NCBI GenBank assembly: GCA_016285075.1
Contig: JAEEQB010000034.1
Coordinates: forward strand, 1-50,135
Direction of reading: 5' to 3'
Length of the DNA stretch: 50,135 nt
DNA from: Prevotella sp.
GTDB lineage: Bacteria; Bacteroidota; Bacteroidia; Bacteroidales; Bacteroidaceae
Shown here piece after piece: positions 34,103-46,090 of this stretch; position 1 is the first letter of the stretch, and each line of letters starts with the position of its first letter. A program made the position numbers and the translations under genes. A model generated the notes under the pieces. The model had not been told where the DNA came from and did not search any database. It saw nothing but the letters and a program-made list of their open reading frames with translations.

Positions 34103-36562
34103 CTATCGTTGTTCATCTATCAGGAATACTGATTCGCAGGGCTGCAGCAGCAAGGTGAATGTCTTGTCGGGCAGACATCTGAGTGTGGTACGCTTGCCGG
34201 AGAGGTTATGCCATACTGCCACCTTCTTCGGATTGTGCTGAAGCCGGAAACTGACGGCTGTAGGACTGTCTTCGAGATTAGCCAGGTAGAACAGCTCGCT
34301 CATGCCTATACGCCGGTGTGTATGTGCAACACGCTCACTTTGAGTCAGTATTTCCAATGGACGGACTATCTGCTCACCAGTTTGCAGGACAGGCACACCT
34401 GCCCGGCGAAAAGCATCTATCTGAGCCTGAGACGCTGCATTCATGTGAGCCTTATCGGCTATCAGCAGTGCCTTGTAGCTCACGCCGTCAGGTGTCACAA
34501 GCCGTCCGTTCTCTGCCTTTAGACGGTGTGTCAGCGCATCACCCGTACACACATCCCAGTCCAGCCCCTCGATACCATCAGGCAGACGACTGGTAATGGT
34601 CTTGACGGGCACATCGTCACCCAGGAAAATCAGCACATCGGGAGCTGCTTTGCCTTGCCGTAACATCACCATCGAGCGGGCTGCCTGAAGCCACACGGGC
34701 TTCATCTGCTGCCAAAACGGATTGCTGCGGTTGATGGCATATTCACGTCCAGCAACATAGGGATGGCTGACCTTAGCCGTCGGGATATGAGGTGTGGCAC
34801 AGACCACGAACTCCTGTGCACCCATCGAGAAGGCTATGCTGGAAACACGATGCAGGTCGGCTGGCGTATGGCGGTATTCGCAATCGGTCATGGCCTCTGC
34901 CGATGCAATGGGTTTGCCGTAGAGGTGAGCAGCGCTCGAACAGTCCTTCACGTCGTAGGCCCCTTGCTGCTGATAGGTCCAGAACTCCCCCTGAGGTTTG
35001 TCTACCACCTGCTTCACACTGATAGCATCGCCTGTGATACAGAGTGCATTGCCGATGGCCTGTGCAGTAAAAGTGAGCCCCTGAGCAGAAGCCCGCCGCT
35101 GGAAGGTGCCGAAATACTTCTCCTGAATGAGCGAAGCAATGGTCTGACGATAATCGCTGAGCACCTTTTCCGTCTTCTCTACCGACTCCACAACATAGCC
35201 TGCCAATGTGGGCAGATAAGGGCTGAAGTCATAACCTTGACGCTGACGGAACTCATCAAGCATAAGTGGTGTCCAGTTCTGCGAGCCACCCTCGTGCGAA
35301 TCCATCGTAACACCACTGACAGCACCACATGGCAACGAGTCAAGCAACACCTGGACATAGCTGTTCCAATGCAGATTGGCTGCCTCCTCCGACAACTTGT
35401 CACACTCGTAGCCCAACAGGTTCTGGCGTCCATGCTTTGATTGGGCTCCTGTCAACACGGCTGCCATACGAAGAATGCGCCATTTTACGCACTCCGTTCC
35501 TTCAGGCAAGACGGAAGCAGGGTTCCGAAGAACGTCATCCGTAGGAGACAGACAGACCATACAATCGTGTGGGTCAATAACTTCCTCAAGGCTGTAGCAG
35601 GGTGTATCATCACCCTCGGAAAAATCGCTGTGCAAGGCTGCACGTTCCTCCCAACGGTCAAGCATGGCCTCACTGCCTACATGCCATTCCTTCAAACGTT
35701 CCTCACCCAAATAGTGTATACGCCAATAGTTGCCCTCGGTGGCAGGGAAAGCATTGGTGCGGACATAATAGCCCCCTTGGCTGCTATACATAGGCTGCAG
35801 ACGTACGACATCACGCCATTCGCTACTGTCGCTGCTTACCTGAAGGATGCCGATATCGGGCAGTGTCTTGAAACCATAGCCGGAAAATTCCCGTGAAGGC
35901 ACCAAGGCAGCCGATTCCATGTTTCCTAAAGGTCCCTGCATCGCCCCGTTGCGACCTTTGCCCCGAGCGCGATAACTGGCAGTAATATGCCGTTTATTCC
36001 CATCATCGTTGTAAGGTATGGCAATGAGGGCAATGTCCTTCACATATCCATCACGTCCACTGATGCCGAGGTCACCCCGTTCCGTATGCCACTGGCCCAT
36101 ACTGTCTCTGCATATCATCATCTCTGCAGCCGCCACCCGTTGCATGGCATGCTGAGGATCTATCCAGCGGCCACCGGCACAATAGCCGTTCGAGATGTTC
36201 AGTTCGAAGCTAAGCCCCACACGCCGTGCCTCGCTAGCAGCCAAGCGCAGGTGTCTCCACCAATCTGGGCTGAAGCCATCCTCTGCGCCCTGTGCCCGTG
36301 CGTCCTTAGCATGGTTCTGGTCATAATAGACCACCCCGCCGAAACCAGCATCATGCAGGGCCTCTACATCTGCAGTGATGCCTTCATCGCCAGTTTGTTC
36401 ATAGCCAAAGAACCACCACGTCTTCATCCGATAGTCAGACGTCGGATTGCACCACAGCCGATGCACGGCTTTCGTGGTCTGTGCCACAGAAGCGGCAAGA
36501 ACGGCCCACATGGCCAAAAGGCAAAGGAACGATCTCTTCAATGTACGAGACGGCCTGATCAT
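34103..36562 (-). CDS. Glycoside hydrolase, GH106-like (alpha-L-rhamnosidase type)
   Basis: 819 residues from ATG 36562, four bases after the msrA stop. The frame runs 73 codons further upstream through msrA, but that part is a shadow. Signal peptide: residues 1-28 (SFLCLLAMWAVLAASVAQ). The catalytic-domain start, MKTWWFFGYEQTGDEGITAD, then VEALHDAGFGGVVYYDQ and FELNISNGYCAGGRWIDPQH, resembles the TIM-barrel enzymes grouped with GH106. GH106 enzymes are usually longer (about 1,100 residues), so the family call is only moderate. It would act in the periplasm or outside the cell on plant or other glycans. Confidence 0.65.
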   Translation of the reverse strand: MIRPSRTLKRSFLCLLAMWAVLAASVAQTTKAVHRLWCNPTSDYRMKTWWFFGYEQTGDEGITADVEALHDAGFGGVVYYDQNHAKDARAQGAEDGFSPDWWRHLRLAASEARRVGLSFELNISNGYCAGGRWIDPQHAMQRVAAAEMMICRDSMGQWHTERGDLGISGRDGYVKDIALIAIPYNDDGNKRHITASYRARGKGRNGAMQGPLGNMESAALVPSREFSGYGFKTLPDIGILQVSSDSSEWRDVVRLQPMYSSQGGYYVRTNAFPATEGNYWRIHYLGEERLKEWHVGSEAMLDRWEERAALHSDFSEGDDTPCYSLEEVIDPHDCMVCLSPTDDVLRNPASVLPEGTECVKWRILRMAAVLTGAQSKHGRQNLLGYECDKLSEEAANLHWNSYVQVLLDSLPCGAVSGVTMDSHEGGSQNWTPLMLDEFRQRQGYDFSPYLPTLAGYVVESVEKTEKVLSDYRQTIASLIQEKYFGTFQRRASAQGLTFTAQAIGNALCITGDAISVKQVVDKPQGEFWTYQQQGAYDVKDCSSAAHLYGKPIASAEAMTDCEYRHTPADLHRVSSIAFSMGAQEFVVCATPHIPTAKVSHPYVAGREYAINRSNPFWQQMKPVWLQAARSMVMLRQGKAAPDVLIFLGDDVPVKTITSRLPDGIEGLDWDVCTGDALTHRLKAENGRLVTPDGVSYKALLIADKAHMNAASQAQIDAFRRAGVPVLQTGEQIVRPLEILTQSERVAHTHRRIGMSELFYLANLEDSPTAVSFRLQHNPKKVAVWHNLSGKRTTLRCLPDKTFTLLLQPCESVFLIDEQR

Positions 36563-36566
36563 GTTC

Positions 36567-37082
36567 TCACTTCTTCGAAGCATCCCTTGCCTGCCTTGCA
36601 AACTCAAACAGCGACAGAGGTAGGTGACAGTAGCCAGTGGGATTCTTGTCAAGGTAGTCCTGATGATATTCCTCGGCAGTATAGAAGTTCTCCAATGGAA
36701 GCTTCTCAACAGCCAGTGGCTGGTCAAAATGCTGCTGCTCGGCGGCATATACCTTCTCGATAACAGGCAGGTCCTCGGCATTGCTGTAGTAGATGCCCGT
36801 CCGGTAACGGGTACCCTCGTCGTGACCCTGTTTGTTCAGGCTCGTCGGGTCGATGGCCTTGAAGAACATCTGCAGCAGGAACTCAAGGCTCACCACCTCA
36901 GGATCATACTTCACATGAACGGTCTCGGCAAAACCAGTCTCATCGGTGTATACTTCCTGGTAAGTAGGGTTCTCGGTATGACCGTTGGCAAAACCCACTT
37001 CTGTTTCCAACACACCTTCTATCTGCTTGAAATAATGCTCTGTGCCCCAGAAGCAACCACCGGCAAGATAAATCTCTTTCAT
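36567..37082 (-). CDS. msrA: Peptide methionine-S-sulfoxide reductase A
   Basis: 171 residues from ATG 37082 (MKEIYLAGGCFWGTEHYF); two in-frame ATGs lie 6 and 12 bp upstream. The catalytic cysteine is in GGCFWG, with the conserved GHTENPTYQEVYTDETGFAE and Tyr/Asp region typical of MsrA. It repairs methionine S-sulfoxide in proteins or free methionine with thioredoxin. The gene precedes the GH106-like gene with a 4-bp gap, so both are probably co-transcribed. Confidence 0.95.
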   Translation of the reverse strand: MKEIYLAGGCFWGTEHYFKQIEGVLETEVGFANGHTENPTYQEVYTDETGFAETVHVKYDPEVVSLEFLLQMFFKAIDPTSLNKQGHDEGTRYRTGIYYSNAEDLPVIEKVYAAEQQHFDQPLAVEKLPLENFYTAEEYHQDYLDKNPTGYCHLPLSLFEFARQARDASKK

Positions 37083-37146
37083 ATTCATACGCATTTCATT
37101 GTTGTTTTTAAACCGTAATAGCTGAAGTTTAGGGTGAATATTTCTG

Positions 37147-37154
37147 CAAAATTA
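37147..37154 (-). promoter_or_regulatory. -7 box of msrA
   Basis: Minus-strand TAATTTTG, 64 bp upstream of the chosen msrA ATG. No clear -33 element. Confidence 0.45.
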
Positions 37155-37253
37155 CAAACTATTACTGACTTTCTGCCATAACAGTCAGCATAATTACAAT
37201 ACTTTATGATTGTTTTTTATTTGAATTCTCTTCGTTGAATCAAAAAAAAGCAC

Positions 37254-37261
37254 TACCTTTG
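37254..37261 (+). promoter_or_regulatory. -7 box of the radical SAM gene
   Basis: TACCTTTG ends 5 bp before the first ATG (37267) and 23 bp before the second (37285). Transcription would start near 37268, so the second ATG is the likely start. A TTG lies 16 bp upstream of the box, shorter than usual. Confidence 0.6.
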
Positions 37262-37284
37262 CACCTATGCTGACGGAGAATACA

Positions 37285-38568
37285 ATGGAAAAACTGCGAA
37301 TACTCGCTGAGTCGGCGAAGTACGATGTGTCGTGCTCGTCGAGCGGCACTGTGCGCTCAGGCAAGAAAGGCATGGTGGGCTCAACGGTGGGCGGCGTGGG
37401 TATCTGCCATTCGTTTGCCGACGACGGACGCTGCATCTCATTGCTGAAGGTCATGCTGACGAACTACTGCAAGTACGACTGTGCCTACTGCATCAACCGC
37501 CGTACGAACGACATTCCACGGGCAACCCTCTCGGTCACTGAGCTCGAAGAGATTACCATGGAATTCTATCGCAGGAACTACATCGAGGGACTCTTCCTGA
37601 GCAGTGGTGTGGTGCGCAACCCAGACTACACGATGGAACGCCTGACAGCCATTGTGCGTGACCTCCGTACCGTGCACCGATTCAATGGCTACATACACCT
37701 GAAGACCATACCCGGTGCCAGCCAGGAGCTGCTGAAAGAGGCAGGACAATATGCCGACCGCATGAGCATCAACATAGAGATTCCCAAAGAGGATTCACTC
37801 AAGGCACTGGCCCCCGAGAAGAACCACGAAAGCATCTTCCTGCCTATGTCGCAGATTCAGCAGGGCGTTCTCGAGAACAAGGAGGACAGGCGGAAATTCA
37901 GACATGCGCCACGATTCGTACCTGCCGGCCAGTCAACGCAGATGATTGTGGGTGCCACGAAAGAGACTGACCGCGACATCCTGCTGATGTCGAATGCCAT
38001 GTATCAGCAGCCCACTATGAGGCGCGTCTACTACTCGGGCTACGTAAGCGTGAACACCTACGACCCACGGCTGCCAGTCCTGAAGCAGCCTCCGCTGGTA
38101 CGTGAGAACAGGCTTTACCAGGCCGACTGGCTCATGCGGTTCTATCATTTCAATGTCAACGAGATTGTTGACGATGCCCACAGCCACCTGGATCTCGATG
38201 TCGATCCCAAGCTGGGCTGGGCTCTGCGACATCCCGAGTTCTTCCCCGTAGACATCAACACCGCTCCCTACGAACATATTCTCCGCGTACCGGGCATTGG
38301 TGTGAAAAGTGCAATGCTCATTGTCAGCAGCAGACGTTTCAACCGCATCACCTCTTTCCACCTCAAGAAGATTGGAGTGGTGATGAAGAAGGCCAAGTAT
38401 TTCATCACCTGCGGCGAATTGACCTCTGCATTCTCTCAACCCATTATCGGCATCAACGAACTGCGCCCCGAACGCCTGCGTCCACTGCTGCTTTCAAAGA
38501 CACAGAAGAAACGTGCTGCTGCCGAACAACAGCTCATGCTCGACTTCAAGAACGAAGAAGAGCCGTGA
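37285..38568 (+). CDS. Radical SAM protein, putative DNA modification/repair
   Basis: 427 residues from ATG 37285, chosen because the promoter leaves no leader for the ATG at 37267. The [4Fe-4S]/SAM motif is Cys62-x3-Cys66-x2-Cys69 (YCKYDCAYC). The N-terminus KLRILAESAKYDVSCSSSGT is characteristic of the family annotated as putative DNA modification/repair radical SAM protein. A helix-hairpin-helix (INTAPYEHILRVPGIGVKSA) supports DNA contact. The C-terminus contains QQLMLDF, close to a sliding-clamp binding peptide. The gene is followed by its usual partner with a DUF4130 domain. Substrate and reaction are unknown; a spore-photoproduct-lyase-like repair is only an analogy. Confidence 0.88.
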   Translation: MEKLRILAESAKYDVSCSSSGTVRSGKKGMVGSTVGGVGICHSFADDGRCISLLKVMLTNYCKYDCAYCINRRTNDIPRATLSVTELEEITMEFYRRNYIEGLFLSSGVVRNPDYTMERLTAIVRDLRTVHRFNGYIHLKTIPGASQELLKEAGQYADRMSINIEIPKEDSLKALAPEKNHESIFLPMSQIQQGVLENKEDRRKFRHAPRFVPAGQSTQMIVGATKETDRDILLMSNAMYQQPTMRRVYYSGYVSVNTYDPRLPVLKQPPLVRENRLYQADWLMRFYHFNVNEIVDDAHSHLDLDVDPKLGWALRHPEFFPVDINTAPYEHILRVPGIGVKSAMLIVSSRRFNRITSFHLKKIGVVMKKAKYFITCGELTSAFSQPIIGINELRPERLRPLLLSKTQKKRAAAEQQLMLDFKNEEEP

Positions 38569-38602
38569 GAGTCTGTCAGTCCCTATCATCCATGTACTGC
38601 GT

Positions 38603-39385
38603 ATGTTGGTCTACGTGTTCGATAACACCCTCGATGGCTTGTTGACAGCCGTGTTCGACAGTTTCTTCCTGCATCAACAGCCCGACATGCTGCTGAGCCA
38701 AGGCTCGCAGCTTCCTCTGTTTGCCGATGAGCCCCACCTTGTTGCCACCAACACAGAGAAGGCCGGGCGTGTATGGAAGGGACTGGAGAAACACCTTTCC
38801 AAAGACGGCCTGCGCATGATTACCATCAGCTGGCTATCCGAGGAGCATTCACTCAACCAGCCACTCTTCAACTTCATCTGCAAGGTGTTCCGACAGCCGA
38901 CAGGCTCTGGAATAGAACGCAATGCAAGTGACCTTGACGTGTTGGAAGTGCGCAATACCTGCCGCCGTGTGCTTCACGAACAGCTGCGCATGAAGCAGTT
39001 CATACGTTTCCAGAAGGCAAAGGACGGTACCTATCTGGCTGTAGTATCACCCGACCACAACGTGCTGCCACTCATTACCAACCACTTCCAAGACCGGTTC
39101 AACGACCAGCCTTGGCTCATCTACGATGCCAAAAGGCATTACGGATACTATTACGATGGTGAAAGCACCACGCACGTGACGTTTGAAAACGAAGCGGCTG
39201 TACCCTTCGACCTCAGCAATGGCAAACTCAATGCCGACGTTCTCAGCAACGACGACGCACTATTCCAACAGCTTTGGCGTACCTACTTCAAGGCCATCTG
39301 CATCAAGGAGCGCATGAATCCCAAGAAACAGCTCAGTGACATGCCCCGCCGTTATTGGAAATACATGACTGAGAAAAACGGTTAG
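38603..39385 (+). CDS. DUF4130 protein, partner of the radical SAM gene
   Basis: 260 residues from ATG 38603 (MLVYVFDNTLDGLLTAVFDS). The open frame extends back to 38513 but overlaps the upstream gene with no domain. The N-terminal segment is typical of proteins encoded next to the DNA-repair-type radical SAM protein. The C-terminal part, LITNHFQDRFNDQPWLIYDA and MPRRYWKYMTE, matches the DUF4130 pattern, which in some bacteria is fused to a uracil-DNA-glycosylase domain. That pairing suggests base-lesion repair, but no activity is established. It starts 34 bp after the radical SAM stop. Confidence 0.85.
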   Translation: MLVYVFDNTLDGLLTAVFDSFFLHQQPDMLLSQGSQLPLFADEPHLVATNTEKAGRVWKGLEKHLSKDGLRMITISWLSEEHSLNQPLFNFICKVFRQPTGSGIERNASDLDVLEVRNTCRRVLHEQLRMKQFIRFQKAKDGTYLAVVSPDHNVLPLITNHFQDRFNDQPWLIYDAKRHYGYYYDGESTTHVTFENEAAVPFDLSNGKLNADVLSNDDALFQQLWRTYFKAICIKERMNPKKQLSDMPRRYWKYMTEKNG

Positions 39386-39427
39386 TGAGTGGCGCTCTAC
39401 AGGCAAGTGAGTGGCGCTCTCTAGGCA
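39384..39427. repeat. 22-bp direct repeat, two copies
   Basis: AGTGAGTGGCGCTCTACAGG plus CA at 39384-39405 is repeated at 39406-39427 with two changes. The first copy begins at the stop codon of the DUF4130 gene. A partial third copy (AGTGAAAG) follows. Confidence 0.75.
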
Positions 39428-39456
39428 AGTGAAAGTCACTATATCTGCAACTCCAA

Positions 39457-42414
<2,958 letters not shown>

Positions 42415-44877
42415 TTACTTTGTTTTGATGGTCAGTGAGGATGTAGGCAGGCTGCTCTTGACACTAACCTGCACGTTTCCCTTGCGTTTGCTGCTACGCA
42501 CAACGAGCAGGGCGCGGCCCTTCCAAGTGGTGACACGAGACGATGTGGAAGGCTCGCGGTCTTTCAGGTCGGCAGAGGCAAAGGCCAAGAGCTGTCCTTG
42601 CCCCTTCACCACGGCCTCGCAGGGTATGGCGGCATCGGGGCAGACACGCCCCTCGCGGTCGACAGCTTCGACGGTGATAAAGCAGAGGTCCTGACCGTCG
42701 GCGGTGATGACACGGCGGTCGGCGGTAAGGCGCAGACGGGCAGGATCACCCGCAGTGGCTATAGCCACTGTCTTTCCACCAGCCTCGGCACGAAGTTCAC
42801 CAGGCTCATAAGGTATCGAAAACACAGCCTTGAACTGCGTCTCACGACCTACCTGCTTCGTGTCAATGAGTCGATCGTCAAGATACAGTCTGGCTTCAGA
42901 AGCCTTTGTATACACCTCTACCTCGATGGGCTTGCCTTCCCAGCCCGGCCAGTTCCACGACTCCCACGTCGGCCACACGCTCCAGGCTGTCTCACGGATC
43001 TTACCACGATAGCCATCGGGCTCCTTTACAGCTACATACAAATCCTTTGCTTCACTCCACAGCATCTCCCTATAATGGCTTATCGGTTTTCTCCAACCCG
43101 TTATGTCGACGTCGCCGCAGTAGGCACCATGCCAGTCGGGCTGTCCGCCGCTGACGTAGTGCTCGCCCGGGCGTTCACCCTCATAGTAATAGCGGCCAAT
43201 ACCCGATTCACCCAGGTAGTCGAGACCTGTCCACACAATGTCGCCGACAATGTAAGGATAGTCGTGTACCAGCGCCCAGTTGCGGAAAGCGTCCCGCGGA
43301 TAGCTCTCCGTCTGCCACATCACTCGACGAGGGTCGCGCTGGTGGTCGGAGGCGTGCTTGTGAATCATATAATTATAGCCCACCACATCGAGCACGTCGG
43401 CATGCGGGTCATAGATTTCCCAGTCGTTGTCCCATGCACAGAGGGCTTCGGTCACAGGGCGCGTATCATCAATCTCCAATATGGCTTGCTTCAGTTGGCG
43501 GGCAGTGGTAATGACACGGATGTCCTTACGTTCGATAACCTCGTTGCCGATGCTCCAGCAGACTATGCTGGGATGGTTGATGTCACGCTCCACCATGGCG
43601 TGGATATCTTCACGATAACACGAGTCAATAAGTGTGGAGTAGTCGTAAGGAGTCTTGGACGAGCGCCAACCGTCGAAAGCCTCGTCAATGACCAGCATAC
43701 CCAGCGAGTCGCAGGCATCAAGGAAAGCACGCGTAGTGGGGTTGTGGCTAGTGCGGATAAGGTTGAAGCCGGCTTCCTTCATTTGTCTTACCTTACGTAC
43801 CTCGGCAGCATCGAAGGCCATTGCTCCCAGCACACCGTCGTCATGATGCACGCAGGCACCATTGATAAGCAGTTTCCGACCGTTGAGCACAAATCCCTTA
43901 TTGGCATCGAACGAGAAAGAGCGAATGCCGAACCTCACGCTTTGTTCGCCGACGACACGACCTTCCGACCTTAGCCGGATGGTGGCCTCGTAGAGGTAGG
44001 GATCGTCAGGCGACCACAAGCGGGGTTGGTCAATGGTGAAGCTTTGTATGTATGTGGCTACTTGCCCCGACTTTATTTGGAAATTCCTGATCATTCCCGG
44101 TTCGTATTCTTTAGGAGGAGCATCCACATGCACCATCTTGAGACCCTTTGGAAGCCTCTTTGCTTGATTCGACATGGTCACCGATGGTGAGTACATCCTA
44201 TTCTGAATGTCGTCAGACTTAGGTGTAAAGGTTCCCCCGTTGAAAGTGATGTCTACTTCATCAATCTGGCACGTCTCTCTCCCCTCGTTCTCAATCCACA
44301 CATTCAAGTCGACTCTGGCATGCTCCGCACTGACCTCGGGTGTCCAGACACGGACGCCGTTCTCTGCAAGATGCAGGAACGGCATCGTCTCTAACCACAC
44401 ATGTCGATAGATACCCGAACCAGAGTACCACCGGCAGTTGGGCTGCTCAGAGTTGTCAACCCTCACCACTACTTCGTTCTGCCGTTTGTCCTTAAACAGG
44501 AAAGGTGTCACATCAACGGTGAACGGTGTGTAGCCGTAGCCATGCTGACCAGCCTTCTGACCATTCACAAATACCTCAGCCTTCTGGTAGACACCCTCGA
44601 AATGGAGTTTCACAAGTTCACTGTTCGGTGTGGCAAAAGTCTTGCGATATTCGCCCCTACCACCTTGGAACCAGCCGCCGCCAGTCCCGGTGGCACCTGT
44701 TGCAGGATTGGGTGCAACGTAGATATCCCAATCATGGGGGAGATTAACACTGACAGTCTTACCATTGCGTGTAAACTGCCATCCATCGTCAAAAATTCGG
44801 CTTGTCTGTGCTTTGGTGACGTGAATCACACATAGCATCATTGCAGTCAATACTGAAGGTTTAATAATATTCATCAT
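42415..44877 (-). CDS. Glycoside hydrolase family 2 (beta-galactosidase/glucuronidase type)
   Basis: 820 residues with an N-terminal signal peptide (ending near TKA, residue 23). Layout: jelly-roll sugar-binding domain (SVNLPHDWDIY), Ig-like domain, TIM barrel, then a DUF4982-like segment and a C-terminal Ig-like domain. Acid/base Glu446 is in WSIGNEVIE, and the probable nucleophile Glu524 is in MWQTESYPRD. The RTSHNPTTRAFLDACDSLGM segment is a GH2 hallmark. First gene of a two-gene operon with the LacZ-type enzyme and with a perfect promoter upstream, it probably acts on a side chain of the same glycan. Confidence 0.9.
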   Translation of the reverse strand: MMNIIKPSVLTAMMLCVIHVTKAQTSRIFDDGWQFTRNGKTVSVNLPHDWDIYVAPNPATGATGTGGGWFQGGRGEYRKTFATPNSELVKLHFEGVYQKAEVFVNGQKAGQHGYGYTPFTVDVTPFLFKDKRQNEVVVRVDNSEQPNCRWYSGSGIYRHVWLETMPFLHLAENGVRVWTPEVSAEHARVDLNVWIENEGRETCQIDEVDITFNGGTFTPKSDDIQNRMYSPSVTMSNQAKRLPKGLKMVHVDAPPKEYEPGMIRNFQIKSGQVATYIQSFTIDQPRLWSPDDPYLYEATIRLRSEGRVVGEQSVRFGIRSFSFDANKGFVLNGRKLLINGACVHHDDGVLGAMAFDAAEVRKVRQMKEAGFNLIRTSHNPTTRAFLDACDSLGMLVIDEAFDGWRSSKTPYDYSTLIDSCYREDIHAMVERDINHPSIVCWSIGNEVIERKDIRVITTARQLKQAILEIDDTRPVTEALCAWDNDWEIYDPHADVLDVVGYNYMIHKHASDHQRDPRRVMWQTESYPRDAFRNWALVHDYPYIVGDIVWTGLDYLGESGIGRYYYEGERPGEHYVSGGQPDWHGAYCGDVDITGWRKPISHYREMLWSEAKDLYVAVKEPDGYRGKIRETAWSVWPTWESWNWPGWEGKPIEVEVYTKASEARLYLDDRLIDTKQVGRETQFKAVFSIPYEPGELRAEAGGKTVAIATAGDPARLRLTADRRVITADGQDLCFITVEAVDREGRVCPDAAIPCEAVVKGQGQLLAFASADLKDREPSTSSRVTTWKGRALLVVRSSKRKGNVQVSVKSSLPTSSLTIKTK

Positions 44878-44992
44878 ACTTTAGTTCATCAATGAGTGCC
44901 GCCATGGTCACACCAACACTCTTCCCAAGCATTCTTCTTGCGTCCCGTAGGCAGCAAGCGACCAAAGCGCATCTGAATCACACATTCGACCG

Positions 44993-45024
44993 CAAAGATA
45001 CAAAAAACAAATTATCCGAACAAA
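44993..45024 (-). promoter_or_regulatory. Promoter of the GH2 operon
   Basis: Minus strand: TTTG (45021-45024), 20 bp, TATCTTTG (44993-45000). The leader to ATG 44877 is about 110 nt. The rest of the 44878-45127 gap shows no gene or hairpin I recognise. Confidence 0.85.
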
Positions 45025-45127
45025 TATTTTTGCAAAAAACACTACTACTTCAGGTTTGGTCACCCGTCTGCCGCCCAACTGATAGGGCGCTGGATGAGCA
45101 TGGCAGCACCATTCTGGGTAGTGCTGA

Positions 45128-45197
45128 GAATCATGGGGACAGGTTTTTGAAGTGAAATCCATTCATGGTTTCATTCAAAAACCTGTCCCCATGATTC
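45128..45197. repeat. REP-like palindrome, copy B
   Basis: Outer arms of 24 bp, perfect: 45128-45151 and 45174-45197, each with GAATCATGGGGACAGG then TTTTTGAA. The inner 22 bp continue the stem with one bulge (TGAAATCCAT against ATGGTTTCA). The right arm contains the last codons and stop of the S24 gene. Confidence 0.85.
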
Positions 45198-45921
45198 TGC
45201 GCCTCAATTCAATTTCAGTAGGCAGGTATTTGTGATTAGGGACAACTTTTTTCACAAGCCCACACATACCCGAAAAATCATCCTTTGCTATCGCTTCTTT
45301 ATCCACCAAAGCCCTGTAGGGGGCATACCACTGTCTGCCAGCCTTCACCTTGTCTGCTATCATCCTGATGCTCCATTCCACTTTCTTCTCAGTGATCTTG
45401 GGTTTCTTCGCTTTCAGCTGCTTGGCGCGTTTGATTATCTTCATGCAGTCCCGATAACTCACACGTGGCATAGGTTTCACCACCTCCATCACTTTTCCGT
45501 AGATTCTTACGTTTGGCTTATCGTCAAGCAGTATGGGCATATAGTTGTCGTTCTGTGGCACCAGCCACTTCTGCCCCTCTTCGTCTTCGCAATAAGTCTT
45601 CAGTGTGTATTCCCCGTCAATGCAAGCCAGCACGATGTCGCCGTCATGACATATCACATCACAAATCACCCTTACCGAATCGCCCGACACAATTCCTGCG
45701 TCTATCATTGAGTCTCCTTTCACTTTTATCAGAAACTCCGGGTGCATTGAAAGCAGTTCCTTTGGCAACAGTTCAGTATTCAAACACGACCCGCTGCACA
45801 TAGTCGGATCACCGCAGGGTATACTCGTCTCATACCTATTCACCTCTGTGTCGCAGAGCATAGGGTTCATATCCTTGCTCAGCATGTCGCTGAACAATTC
45901 TCTCAGTTCTTCTTTTGTCAT
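45175..45921 (-). CDS. S24 (LexA/UmuD-type) autoprotease, 3' end inside a repeat
   Basis: 248 residues. The catalytic geometry fits UmuD/LexA: Ser71 (KGDSMIDAGIVSGD) and Lys108 (DGEYTLKTY) are 37 residues apart, and a Cys36-Gly37 pair lies 35 residues before the serine, the spacing of the UmuD cleavage site. There is no N-terminal HTH, so it is not a LexA repressor. Residues about 150-240 form a second, basic helical domain (SIRMIADKVKAGRQWYAPYR, then DFSGMCGLVKKVVP). The last residues, IMGTGF, and the stop come from repeat copy B, so the protein is probably truncated. No clear promoter was found upstream. Confidence 0.75.
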   Translation of the reverse strand: MTKEELRELFSDMLSKDMNPMLCDTEVNRYETSIPCGDPTMCSGSCLNTELLPKELLSMHPEFLIKVKGDSMIDAGIVSGDSVRVICDVICHDGDIVLACIDGEYTLKTYCEDEEGQKWLVPQNDNYMPILLDDKPNVRIYGKVMEVVKPMPRVSYRDCMKIIKRAKQLKAKKPKITEKKVEWSIRMIADKVKAGRQWYAPYRALVDKEAIAKDDFSGMCGLVKKVVPNHKYLPTEIELRRRIMGTGF

Positions 45922-45960
45922 TTTAGGTTTGATAGTTTTTTAGATTAACATCCACGTAAA

Positions 45961-45973
45961 GAATCATGGGGAC
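45961..45973 (+). repeat. Half copy of the REP-like repeat
   Basis: GAATCATGGGGAC matches the outer end of copy B, but the arm is broken after it and no partner arm follows. Confidence 0.55.
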
Positions 45974-46024
45974 ACCAGTAGAAAATCATGCGTCTCGGGG
46001 GACAACCACGTTACTGCCACGAGT

Positions 46025-46090
46025 GAATCAGGGGGACAGGTTTTTGAATGAATTCGGGGAATTCACTTCAAAAACCTGTCCCCCTGATTC
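46025..46090. repeat. REP-like palindrome, copy C
   Basis: Outer arms 46025-46048 and 46067-46090, perfect over 24 bp (GAATCAGGGGGACAGG then TTTTTGAA). The inner part TGAATTC/GAATTCA continues the stem. The right arm ends the truncated gene at 46068-46223. Confidence 0.85.

Noticed and set aside
42598..43974. Plus-strand ORF of 458 codons opposite GH2
   Set aside because: Shadow of the GH2 reading frame; the minus-strand product has intact catalytic motifs.
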